Below the pieces are notes generated by a model that saw nothing but the letters and a program-made list of their open reading frames with translations, ran no database searches and had not been told where the DNA came from. The position numbers and the translations under genes were made by a program. A DNA stretch of 64,000 nt from CAYUMU01 sp964445985 (GTDB lineage: Bacteria; Planctomycetota; Planctomycetia; Pirellulales; S012-138), in assembly GCA_964445985.1 (NCBI GenBank), contig CAYUMU010000023.1:8399-72398 (forward strand). The letters are read 5' to 3'. Of this stretch, positions 7,900 to 15,433 are shown piece after piece (within the stretch, counting starts at the first letter, position 1; every line of letters starts with the position of its first letter).

Positions 7900-9735
7900 G
7901 TGACATCGGCATTATCGGCACAACCGCCCCTATCTTCCCCTTCGCGGCCTGCGCCGCGACTTGGGCAGGCGATATTATTCTTGGAAGTGCTGGCCTTGCT
8001 GGCCGTGGCGGTGTGGTTCCGCTTTTGGAAGCTGGACCATTTGCCAGGCGTGAACGGCGATGAAGCCTGGTACGGCATCCAGGCTTCGCGATTGCTCCAG
8101 GGCGAAAGCATCTCCACCCAAACGCCCACGGGAAATCCCGTAAATTTGCTGTTTCTGTTGCCGCACCTGCTGTTGCACGCCCTCGCCGAGCCATCGTTTG
8201 CCCTGCTTCGCCTGCCGGCCGTGTTGAGCGGGTTGGCGGCGCTGCTGGCAAACTTCTGGCTCTGCCGCGGAACCTTCGACCAGCCAACCGCCATTGCGTC
8301 GACGGTCATCCTGGCCGTACTGCCGATCAACATCGCCTACAGCCGGTTCAGTTGGGATCCCGCGCAAACCTTGCTGGTGAGCGTCGTGGTTTTGTATATG
8401 TCGGTGGGCGTTTTTCGGGCCGCCTGGGCTTGCTTGGAATTGCACGAAAAACAAAGTCGGCTTTCGCTCCGCGAAAGCACATCCTTTGGCGGAGCGAAAG
8501 GCGACGACAGCACAGCTGACAGCCTGGCGGCCGCGGATCGTGCCTTTCGCAAGCAGTTGTTGCTGGCGGCCATTGCCTGGGCCGTGGCGATTCTGGTGCA
8601 TCCCACGAATGTGTTTCTCGGGCCGCTGGTGGTGTTGCCTGCCGTCATTCGCTGGCGCGCGGAACTATGGCAGTGGGTCAACTTCCGGCAATTTTCCACC
8701 AAGGCCTGGCTGACCGCCGCCGTGGGGGCGGCGTTGTTGTTGGTGGTGGCCTGGGGCGGCCGGCATTGGCTGGTTCGCGTGGGCGAACGCTTTACCCGGC
8801 CCGGCGATGTGTGGGAGTTCTCGCAACTTTACGTGCAGTTGTTCTGGGGAGTATCCAGCTACCAATACCTGGCTGGCTCGGTGCTGGGCGAAGGCTGGCA
8901 GGCAAGCCCGTTGAACATCGCCGGCTACGTGTTGGCGGCCGCCCTGGCATGCCTGCTGGCACGTTATTTGATTCGTCAGCGACCGCGAGAAGATCTGGCG
9001 ATTGCGGCGGCCTACTTGATAGGGCTCTTGGGATTCTTCTTGGTGGGCGGACCCCCGGCCATTGCCCCGCATTACGAGCGCTACGCCATGTGGCTGATCG
9101 CTCCGGCCGCGTTGCTGGTGGCGCGTGGCATGGCTGCTTCGTCCAGACGCCTGCGATGGATGCTTTGGCAGCCGGCGATTGCCTTGGCCGCCCTGATGTT
9201 GATGGTGTTCGGGCAGAACTACTTCGGCTTTGTGGCAGATACCGGCGGGGCTTCGCACCGCGCCTTTCGCACCGCGGCGCTCGAGCCCAAGCTGGTCGCC
9301 TGGCAACAGGCCACGCGGCAGTTGTCGCCGGGCGAGGAGACCCTCATCGGAACTTCGGAGTACTGGACCGAAAAACCGCTTGCCTATCTGGCCGCCAACC
9401 AAGCCCAAACGCGAATCGTGAGGTGGCAGCCCGATCAACCCTGGCCGGCTGAATTGGCACAGGCCGCGAAAGAAGGCCGGGCTTGCTTCGTGGAATACCT
9501 GGATGGGCCTGGCCAGGAACAGCTATATCGAAATCTGACCGAGCAGCGACTCGACTGGGATGAATCGCGGATTGCCGACTACGCCGGGCGACCGCTGTTG
9601 GTGGTGGTGCGGCCCCGTGCCAAAGTCGCCTTTCGCTCCGCGAAAGGACCTGCTTTCGCGCAGCGAAAGACGACCATTAGACTCCTCGAACCAGCAGGCC
9701 TGGTTGGCCCTAATTCAACCGGAGGGGTAGACTGA
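7900..9735 (+). CDS. Membrane glycosyltransferase, GT39/ArnT-like, with two in-frame repeat insertions
   Basis: This encodes 611 residues from a GTG start; no ATG is nearby, and the first membrane helix begins 23 residues in. The protein is very hydrophobic, with about ten membrane helices. It has the acidic pair expected in the first extracytoplasmic loop of GT-C enzymes (LPGVNGDEAWYG), as in polyprenyl-phosphate-sugar dependent transferases. It probably moves a sugar from a lipid-phosphate donor to an outer acceptor; the substrate is unknown. Two 50 bp palindromic repeats sit inside the coding sequence. They add SRLSLRESTSFGGAKGDD around residue 190 and KVAFRSAKGPAFAQRKTT near residue 580, read in different frames. 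Both sites are probably loops or tail where insertions are tolerated. Confidence 0.85.
   Translation: MTSALSAQPPLSSPSRPAPRLGQAILFLEVLALLAVAVWFRFWKLDHLPGVNGDEAWYGIQASRLLQGESISTQTPTGNPVNLLFLLPHLLLHALAEPSFALLRLPAVLSGLAALLANFWLCRGTFDQPTAIASTVILAVLPINIAYSRFSWDPAQTLLVSVVVLYMSVGVFRAAWACLELHEKQSRLSLRESTSFGGAKGDDSTADSLAAADRAFRKQLLLAAIAWAVAILVHPTNVFLGPLVVLPAVIRWRAELWQWVNFRQFSTKAWLTAAVGAALLLVVAWGGRHWLVRVGERFTRPGDVWEFSQLYVQLFWGVSSYQYLAGSVLGEGWQASPLNIAGYVLAAALACLLARYLIRQRPREDLAIAAAYLIGLLGFFLVGGPPAIAPHYERYAMWLIAPAALLVARGMAASSRRLRWMLWQPAIALAALMLMVFGQNYFGFVADTGGASHRAFRTAALEPKLVAWQQATRQLSPGEETLIGTSEYWTEKPLAYLAANQAQTRIVRWQPDQPWPAELAQAAKEGRACFVEYLDGPGQEQLYRNLTEQRLDWDESRIADYAGRPLLVVVRPRAKVAFRSAKGPAFAQRKTTIRLLEPAGLVGPNSTGGVD
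8456..8505. repeat. 50 bp palindromic repeat, copy 1, inside the GT39-type gene
   Basis: Two 22-base arms (8456-8477 and 8484-8505) pair with two mismatches around a six-base loop. The core of each arm is CTTTCGCTCCG or its complement. The copy is translated without a stop and adds a polar segment to the host protein. Confidence 0.85.
9625..9674. repeat. 50 bp palindromic repeat, copy 2, inside the GT39-type gene
   Basis: It has the same architecture as copy 1: 22-base arms at 9625-9646 and 9653-9674 and a six-base loop, with the same CTTTCGCTCCG core. It is read in a different frame, giving KVAFRSAKGPAFAQRKTT near the C-terminus. Both copies are preceded by CAAAGTCG, or nearly so. Confidence 0.85.
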
Positions 9736-9818
9736 CAAGGACCCCATGGCTGGCGCCTCCGCGATCAAACCAATTTTTGGCATACGCGGCTCGCCCTGGC
9801 AGAATTTGTGGAAACTCC

Positions 9819-11471
9819 ATGAAGCTTTCTTCCATTCCGCAAATCTATCGCAATTTGAACCGAGCCGTGGAGGTGTTCTCGGTGCTCAGCCGGTTCGGGT
9901 TTGCGAACTGGGCCAGCCGGTTGGATGTGGAGTTTGCCAAGAACCTGTTCAAGAATCGCGAAGGCCTGTCGCTGGCGAAGCAACCTCCGGAAAAGCGAAT
10001 CCGCCTGGCCTTTAACGAGCTTGGACCCACCTTCATCAAGCTGGGGCAGGTGCTAAGCACGCGGCCCGACCTGGTGGGCGTCGCCCTGGCCCAGGAGTTG
10101 GAGCACCTGCAAGAAGAAGCGCCGGCCGACACGATCGGCGAGGTGCGGGCCACGATCGAAGGCGAATTCCACCGCCCCATTGAAGAACTATTCGCCGAAT
10201 TCGACCCCACGCCGCTGGCTTCGGCCTCCATTGGCCAGGTGCATGCGGCCCGGCTGCACACGGGCGAGGCCGTGGTGGTGAAGGTGAAGCATCACGGGGT
10301 GGAAGAGAAGATTCGCGTGGACCTCGATATTTTGACCGGACTGGCACAATTCGCGGAGAAGATGCCCGAGTATCGCAATTACCGGCCGATCGCCACCATG
10401 GGCGAGTTCCGCCGCACGCTGCTGCGCGAGCTGGATTTCAACCGCGAACGACGGAACATGCTGCGGTTTACCCGCAACTTCCGCCGCGACGCGCGGGTGC
10501 GAATTCCCAAGTCGTATCCGCAATTGTGCTCCAGCCGAGTGCTTACGATGGAGCGGCTGTGCGGCGTGCGGTTGGCCGACGCGGCCAAGGTGGTGGGCAA
10601 TCACGACGACCTGGAAGAGATCGCGCGACGCGGGGCACATATCTTCTTGGAGATGATTTTCACCCATGGATTCTTCCATGCCGATCCGCACCCCGGCAAC
10701 GTGGTGCTGCTGGATGGCAACGTGCTGGGGCTGTTCGACTTTGGCATGGTGGGCCAGGTTGACGAACGGCTGCGTGAAGATATTGAAGAAATGCTGGTGG
10801 CCCTGGTCGGCCGCGACGCCGAGCAACTGACAACCCTGATCATGCGGGTGGGCAAGGTGCCCAGCGACTTGGACGCCGCGGCGCTCGCCTACGACGTGGC
10901 CGATTACGTGGCGAATTATGCCGACCAGCCGCTCAACGACTTCGACTTCACCGGCGCCATCAACGAACTGACCGAGTTGATTCGCCGCTACGCCATTAGT
11001 TTGCCGCCGCGGATTGCCTTGTTGCTGAAGGTGCTGGTGATGCTCGAGGGCCTGAGCCGGATGGCCAGCCCCACGTTCAATCTCACGGAAGTCATTCGCC
11101 CCTATCAGCGCAAGCTCATCTTGCGGCGGCTATCGCCCTGGCGGCGGGTGAAGAAAGCCCAACGAATTTATCGCGAGCTGGAGCGACTCGCGGAAGTCAC
11201 TCCCCGCAGCCTGTCGGATATTCTGGAACAGATTCAGTCGGGCAAGTTCGACGTGCATCTCGATCACCGCGGTTTGGAGCCTTCGGTCAATCGACTGGTG
11301 ATGGGTTTGCTGACGAGCGCGCTGTTTTTGGGGTCGTCCATCATGCTCTGCCAGAAAGTGCCGCCGCTATTTAATGGGGTTTCGTTCCTGGGGGCCGCGG
11401 GGGTGATCTTGTCGCTGGTGCTTTCGATGCGGCTGTTTTGGGCGATCAGCAAAAGCGGCCGGCTGGACTGA
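9819..11471 (+). CDS. UbiB/AarF (ABC1) family atypical kinase
   Basis: This encodes 550 residues starting MKLSSIPQIYRNLNR; a TTG 14 codons upstream also opens the frame, but ATG at 9819 fits the family better. Motifs in order: the KxGQ signature (GPTFIKLGQVLSTRPDL), the family's A-rich nucleotide loop (PLASASIGQVHAA), the lysine strand VVVKVKHHGV, the catalytic HADPHPGN, and DFG in LFDFGMVG. Two C-terminal membrane helices are clear (LVMGLLTSALFLGSSIML and GAAGVILSLVLSMRLFWAI). Members support quinone or other isoprenoid lipid synthesis in bacteria, with ATPase-like activity at the membrane. No ubiquinone or menaquinone genes are next to it, so its pathway here is inferred only from the family. 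Confidence 0.93.
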   Translation: MKLSSIPQIYRNLNRAVEVFSVLSRFGFANWASRLDVEFAKNLFKNREGLSLAKQPPEKRIRLAFNELGPTFIKLGQVLSTRPDLVGVALAQELEHLQEEAPADTIGEVRATIEGEFHRPIEELFAEFDPTPLASASIGQVHAARLHTGEAVVVKVKHHGVEEKIRVDLDILTGLAQFAEKMPEYRNYRPIATMGEFRRTLLRELDFNRERRNMLRFTRNFRRDARVRIPKSYPQLCSSRVLTMERLCGVRLADAAKVVGNHDDLEEIARRGAHIFLEMIFTHGFFHADPHPGNVVLLDGNVLGLFDFGMVGQVDERLREDIEEMLVALVGRDAEQLTTLIMRVGKVPSDLDAAALAYDVADYVANYADQPLNDFDFTGAINELTELIRRYAISLPPRIALLLKVLVMLEGLSRMASPTFNLTEVIRPYQRKLILRRLSPWRRVKKAQRIYRELERLAEVTPRSLSDILEQIQSGKFDVHLDHRGLEPSVNRLVMGLLTSALFLGSSIMLCQKVPPLFNGVSFLGAAGVILSLVLSMRLFWAISKSGRLD

Positions 11472-11700
11472 GCTGCCGTTGAAAGGGGCTCTTGAGGGAA
11501 CGTGCCCCGCTTGAATGGCGGTGGGTGGATCCGCTTGCGGTCCCTATAATGGCCTGGGGTTGAGGTGGCGCAGTGGGGATGCCGGCAAGGATTCGTTGCC
11601 TTGCGGAGGTGGCGCCCCGGGGACCGCGTCACCCGAAGCCTGCCATCGAACACGGGATGGGAATAGCCACTCTGGTCGCAATTAGGCCGCGCCGCCTGCC

Positions 11701-12573
11701 ATGGATACACCGCCAACACAGATTGTGGGCCAGGTTCCCAAGACCTTTCGTCCGCCCAGCCAGGGTGAGGTGATCATCACGCCCGCGGGCCGGCACTTTT
11801 TTTTGGGGGCCGAAATCGGCCGGGGCTATTTCGGCGCCGTTTACGAGTGCACCGACGAATGGGGCAACTACCAGGTGGCCAAGGTGATTGTGCCCCAGCA
11901 GCGAACCTACTCCCAGGTTCAAGCCGACTGGTATCGCGAATTTGTGAATCTCGCCAAGTTGCGGCACCCCAATATTACCTACGTGTACGACGCCTTCGAG
12001 GAGGGGGATACCTTCTACCTGGTGCTGGAGCGGTGCAGCCACAGCCTGCAAGACTTTGTTCGCTGGGACGGGATGAACGGCGAGGCCTGGCTGCCGTACG
12101 TGGCGGGCGATGTGCTCCAGGCGCTCGACTATATTCACGCCGCCGGTTACGTGCATAAGGATTTGCACCCTGGCAACGTTTATCTATCGCACTTGCATGC
12201 CGGCGGAGCTGGCACGCGGCCCTGGGCTTTTAAGCTCGGCGACTTGGGCATCAGCAAGCCAGAGTTCGAAGTTGCCTACGACACGGTGTTTGCCCAATGG
12301 ATGCTGCCGCCGGAGTTTCTGGATCGGCAATTGGGCCCACTCGACCGCCGAGTCGATATTTACCACGCGGGCTTACTGTTGCTAAGGCTGTTATGCTCCG
12401 GCGATCTGGAGTTTAGCCGCGAAGAAATTATCGATGGCCGGCCGCGGATGGTGGCCGAATCACTGGATTCGCCCTTTGCGGCGCCAATTGCCCGAGCGCT
12501 GCGGCGGCGGGTATGGCATCGTCCGACCACGGCCTTGGAATTTTGGCGAGAGATCTGCGTGGCGGCCCAGTGA
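11701..12573 (+). CDS. Single-domain protein kinase-like protein
   Basis: This encodes 290 residues that are almost only a kinase domain. Seen are a glycine-rich loop (GRGYFGAVYE), the strand lysine in YQVAKVIV, an alpha-C Glu candidate in REFVNLAKL, the catalytic loop HKDLHPGN with Asp and Asn kept, and DLG in place of DFG (KLGDLGISK). Asp is kept in both key places, so activity is plausible. HPGN rather than the usual KPxN gives it some resemblance to aminoglycoside-kinase or UbiB-type loops, but the overall layout is Hanks-type. No membrane segment or sensor domain is present, unlike most planctomycete Ser/Thr kinases. A perfect TATAAT lies at 11545-11550 upstream, without a good -35. Confidence 0.8.
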   Translation: MDTPPTQIVGQVPKTFRPPSQGEVIITPAGRHFFLGAEIGRGYFGAVYECTDEWGNYQVAKVIVPQQRTYSQVQADWYREFVNLAKLRHPNITYVYDAFEEGDTFYLVLERCSHSLQDFVRWDGMNGEAWLPYVAGDVLQALDYIHAAGYVHKDLHPGNVYLSHLHAGGAGTRPWAFKLGDLGISKPEFEVAYDTVFAQWMLPPEFLDRQLGPLDRRVDIYHAGLLLLRLLCSGDLEFSREEIIDGRPRMVAESLDSPFAAPIARALRRRVWHRPTTALEFWREICVAAQ

Positions 12574-12576
12574 GGC

Positions 12577-12643
12577 GACGGCCGAACAATAACCTCCCGA
12601 TGTCGCCGTTAGACATGGTGGGCATGTGCTATGTCTCTCATTT
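12577..12643 (+). repeat. Dispersed 67 bp intergenic repeat, copy 1
   Basis: It matches 49191-49257 at 59 of 67 positions with no gaps. The centre, CGTTAGACATGGTGGGC, is identical in both copies, as is TGCTATGTCTCTCATTT at the end. It begins four bases after the kinase stop. I see no inverted ends and no coding frame. Confidence 0.8.
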
Positions 12644-12672
12644 TGCCGCGATACGTGTCCTGCCGGCGCAAG

Positions 12673-12713
12673 AAAAAGCCCGCTCGGCGGCGCATCCGTG
12701 GCCTCCGAGCGGG
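12673..12713 (-). terminator. Rho-independent terminator reading leftward
   Basis: The arms CCCGCTCGG (12679-12687) and CCGAGCGGG (12705-12713) pair perfectly. Read on the minus strand, the hairpin is followed by a T-run (12677-12673). It lies 330 bases beyond the stop of the amidotransferase-fold gene, so it ends either a long 3' region or a separate RNA between 12714 and 13039. Confidence 0.65.
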
Positions 12714-13039
12714 TATAGGTCGACCTAATTTTAAAGAAGCTTCCCTGCTTCACGGGGCGTGCCAGGCCCCGAGACATCCATGTCTGGTGAATGTTGTACT
12801 ACATAAAGTCGCGGAGGAAGTTCCGCCCCGGTCGCCCCCCAGTTATTGCCGCGCGACATCCTTGCCGCGAGCGCGAACTGGTAGCGCGGGAATGTGTTGT
12901 TGGCCCTGCTTCCCAGCCAGTCGCCTGCCGTAGACGATTGCCTGCGATGAAGAAAAGCGGATCTCAGCGCGGTTCAACCGCGGTGGGGTGGAACCCACCC
13001 CACATCTCCACGGTTTGCGGAGATGTCTGTTCGTTACAA
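12714..13039 (-). other. Gene-free stretch dense in hairpins, possible structured RNA
   Basis: No convincing coding frame is present. Successive short hairpins are visible: AGACAT/ATGTCT, GCGGA/TCCGC, CCGCG/CGCGG, CGCGGTT/AACCGCG, a GTGGGGTGG/CCACCCCAC stem with a two-base loop, and CATCTCC/GGAGATG. A 12-base perfect palindrome, TAGGTCGACCTA, lies at 12716-12727 next to the terminator. The stretch runs from a stop codon to a terminator on the same strand, so it may be a structured 3' region or a small RNA, or a group of repeats. I do not recognise RNase P, tmRNA, SRP or 6S RNA in it. Confidence 0.4.
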
Positions 13040-13798
13040 CTAAGCCACCAGCCGCATACCTTCCACGGCTTCTTTCATGGTGGCCTTCACGCCGTCCACA
13101 AACTCTTCAAAAATGCGGACGTCGAGCGCGGTGGCGCTATCGGCTTCGGGATGGAACTGGGTGCCCATCGCCAACCAATCCGGCATCACGCTTTCAATTG
13201 CTTCGATCACGCCATCGGGGCAGCGAGCCGAGGCAATGAAACCGGGAGCCACTTCGTCCACCGCCATGTGATGCATGCTGTTCACGCGGATTTCGCCATC
13301 GCCAAACACACGCTCCATCAAGGTGCCAGGGGTGACCTCCAGAGCATGGCGATGATTGCGGTCCATCGAATCGCGATGGGGAACCGCACGGGCAATATCT
13401 TCGGGAATGTGGAGGAAGAGATTGCCGCCTTGCGAAACATTCAGCAACTGCATCCCTACGCCGATGCCAAACACCGGCAACCTTCGTTCGGCAATTTGCC
13501 GGACCAGCAAGCGATCGAAATCTTCGCGGCTGGCATCCATGAGACGCACCGAGGGGTGCAACATAAAACCGTCGCGGCGAGGATCAAGATCGGCTCCGCC
13601 AATCAGGACCATGCCGTCGAGATGATCGAGTAACTGCTCTAAGTCTTCCTCGCTGGCTTGCGGAGGAATGACGACAGGAATCCCGCCCACTTCCGAAATG
13701 GATTCGTAATAGCCCGCACACAAGTAGGCAAACGCAGGTGCGTCTTTGGTGGCGGTGCGGTAGTCGGCGTTAATCCCGATTAGCGGTTTCGACCCCAT
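13040..13798 (-). CDS. Peptidase C26 (gamma-glutamyl-GABA hydrolase-like) fold protein lacking the catalytic cysteine
   Basis: This encodes 252 residues. The start is well supported by GGGAGG nine bases upstream. The fold signatures are KPLIGINADYR at the N-terminus, GMVLIGGADLDPRRDG, the elbow VFGIGVGMQLLNVSQGG, and GTQFHPEAD near the end. In active family members the elbow reads GICRGMQ, with Cys as nucleophile; here Gly replaces it (codon GGC where TGC is expected). The His of the triad is kept. It is therefore probably not a working glutaminase-type hydrolase and may bind a ligand or partner instead. It stands alone, and its 3' side is hairpin-rich and ends at a terminator. Confidence 0.85.
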   Translation of the reverse strand: MGSKPLIGINADYRTATKDAPAFAYLCAGYYESISEVGGIPVVIPPQASEEDLEQLLDHLDGMVLIGGADLDPRRDGFMLHPSVRLMDASREDFDRLLVRQIAERRLPVFGIGVGMQLLNVSQGGNLFLHIPEDIARAVPHRDSMDRNHRHALEVTPGTLMERVFGDGEIRVNSMHHMAVDEVAPGFIASARCPDGVIEAIESVMPDWLAMGTQFHPEADSATALDVRIFEEFVDGVKATMKEAVEGMRLVA

Positions 13799-14498
13799 CT
13801 CAAGACCTCCCTTGGCCCATCATGTGGCCAAATGAACGGAAGACATTGTTGGTCCCACCCAGCCTGAGTTTTCCAAGGCACGGGGAGCAGGAAGATGCAG
13901 TCGAAGGGGAAAACAGCGTATCGCGGCTCAGGCTAAAATAGCCTGACCTGGAAAAACCCCGGTGAGGAGGTCGTCCTTGACACCCTGAGAAACGCCCAGC
14001 GGAGGCATGAATCCGGCCCTGGTTCGTACCGCGGTCACCCCGGGACATCCGGTCCCGTGGCTGTGGAGGGATGTGACACTCACTGTGAGTGTCAGCGATG
14101 GAGGGAATCTAACAGGCTGGAATTACAATTCAATCATTAAGAGGATTTTGGGCTCAACCCAATGTGCTAGCTCTACATGGGGTATGACAGCGTTGCTAGC
14201 GAGTAGGCGCGGCGTCAGTTTGTCGCACGCCAACGGGGGTGGGTGTTTTCCCCAATCCCAGGTTTTGCAATGACTTGCGCGGCGATATCCGCTATTCCAG
14301 CGCCAACGATGCTTGCGGGCTGAGAAGGCAACAACATGCAGGGCATCGCGAAAAAAAATCGAACCGGTCGGTCCCCTGATGCCCGCGGCAGCCCGATGTT
14401 GGGCCAACAAATCGCGAACCGAGCCTGATGGGAGAGCCGAGGCAGTCACTCCTCGTATTCCAGATGAACCCGGGGGCTTTTCGGCGTAGAATTTGTGC
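13799..14498. other. 700 bp intergenic region with two perfect palindromes
   Basis: No gene is supported. It contains a hairpin with 7-base arms CAGGCTA and TAGCCTG around AAA (13929-13945), and a 21-base palindrome at 14074-14094. The second half (14100-14350) is poorer in G/C than its surroundings. It separates the minus-strand amidotransferase-fold gene from the plus-strand nucleotidyltransferase module and should contain both promoters, though none is clear. Confidence 0.45.
14074..14094. promoter_or_regulatory. Perfect 21-base palindrome, possible operator
   Basis: The arms TGACACTCAC and GTGAGTGTCA flank a single T. No T-run follows, so a terminator is unlikely; a dimeric repressor site is possible. 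It is about 400 bases before the nucleotidyltransferase module and 275 bases upstream of the divergent amidotransferase-fold gene. Confidence 0.35.
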
Positions 14499-14792
14499 AT
14501 GACCATTCCCAAGCCACCCGCGAATCTACTTCCGGCGAGAGCGTCCGAGGTCCGTCCCGATCCGCCCTTCTTGCCCGACTCGATGAGCTACACCGATCGC
14601 ATCCGCGCGTGGATGGAAATCGTGGACGCGAACGAGGCGTTTGTGTTAGCGGGCCTGCGACGACAAATCGGACCCGACGGGGATTTGCAGCAAGCCTACC
14701 GGGAATGGCACGAGCGAAAGTCGGCCGAACATTCCGCGGCGCTCGAACACATGTGCGCGGAATTCAACCGCCGCTGGGCGGAAAATGGCTAA
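14499..14792 (+). CDS. Small hypothetical protein, first gene of a nucleotidyltransferase module
   Basis: This encodes 97 residues from the ATG at 14499; an in-frame TTG two codons earlier is less likely. The N-terminal 25 residues are Pro-rich and probably disordered. The rest is helical and charged (TDRIRAWMEIVDANEAFVLAGLRRQIGPDGDLQQAYREWHERKSAEH and onward). I recognise no domain. Its stop overlaps the start of the next gene by eight bases, so the two are translationally coupled. A small helical protein made together with a nucleotidyltransferase-fold protein is the arrangement of several toxin-antitoxin families, but that reading is only inferred. Confidence 0.6.
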   Translation: MTIPKPPANLLPARASEVRPDPPFLPDSMSYTDRIRAWMEIVDANEAFVLAGLRRQIGPDGDLQQAYREWHERKSAEHSAALEHMCAEFNRRWAENG

Positions 14793-15369
14793 CCTGATCA
14801 TTGCTGCCCTGGCGCACGTTTGGCAGGTGCTCGGCGCGTTCAACGCACCGATGGCCGTTGCGGGAGGAATCGCTGTCGGCATTTGGAAATGCCCTCGCTC
14901 CACGCACGACGTGGACTTGCTGATCGCCATCGAACCGCCCGATCTGAAAGCTCTCTTAGCTGCCTTGGGCAGCGCTGGAATGCTCCCCCGAACCGCAACC
15001 ATTCCCGTCGAACTTGGCGATTTGCGGATGGCGTTATTGAGCTACGAGCCGCCGGGAAGCTATTTGACTCTGCATATCAATCTGCTATTCGCGGACTCTG
15101 AATACCATCGGCAGGCATTGAGCCGCGTCGTGCCGGTGACCATTCCCGACGGCCCAGTTTTGGTCAACGTACTGTCGTGCGAAGACTTGATCCTGCTCAA
15201 GCTTTTGGCGGGTCGATTGATCGATCAGGCCGATGTCGTTTCGCTCTTGCAGGCCAATATCGGCGAACTGGATCGCACCTACTTGGCAGATTGGGCTCGT
15301 CGGATGGGAGTGTTCGATCACCTTGCAGAGCTTTGGATTCGAGCCCTTCCCCAAGAAGCTCCACTGTAG
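14785..15369 (+). CDS. Nucleotidyltransferase-fold protein (AbiEii/DUF6036-like)
   Basis: This encodes 194 residues. The N-terminal part reads MAVAGGIAVGIWKCPRSTHDVDLLI, which matches the GG...R.T.DxDLL signature of minimal nucleotidyltransferases, where the Asp pair binds metal. The later SCEDLILLKLLAGRLIDQADVVSLL block is the usual second signature of the AbiEii/DUF6036-type group (LxxLKxxAgRxkDxxDvxxL). Such proteins can be toxins that add nucleotides to tRNA, or antidotes or uncharacterised enzymes. The gene overlaps the small upstream gene by eight bases. The upstream region is poorer in G/C, which hints at acquisition. Family level is firm; toxin status is open. Confidence 0.8.
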   Translation: MANLIIAALAHVWQVLGAFNAPMAVAGGIAVGIWKCPRSTHDVDLLIAIEPPDLKALLAALGSAGMLPRTATIPVELGDLRMALLSYEPPGSYLTLHINLLFADSEYHRQALSRVVPVTIPDGPVLVNVLSCEDLILLKLLAGRLIDQADVVSLLQANIGELDRTYLADWARRMGVFDHLAELWIRALPQEAPL

Positions 15370-15433
15370 GCGTCAGGGCGTAATTCCGTGATATTCCAGA
15401 TGGCGAGGAATCCGTTCGTTTTGCCATCTTCGG

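Noticed and set aside
12791..13633. Plus-strand frame over the amidotransferase-fold gene and the hairpin region
   Set aside because: The minus-strand frame has family motifs and a strong ribosome binding site; the plus frame has none.
14123..14512. Minus-strand 129-codon frame in the gap before the nucleotidyltransferase module
   Set aside because: No family signs, no ribosome site, and Trp/Arg-rich shadow-like composition.
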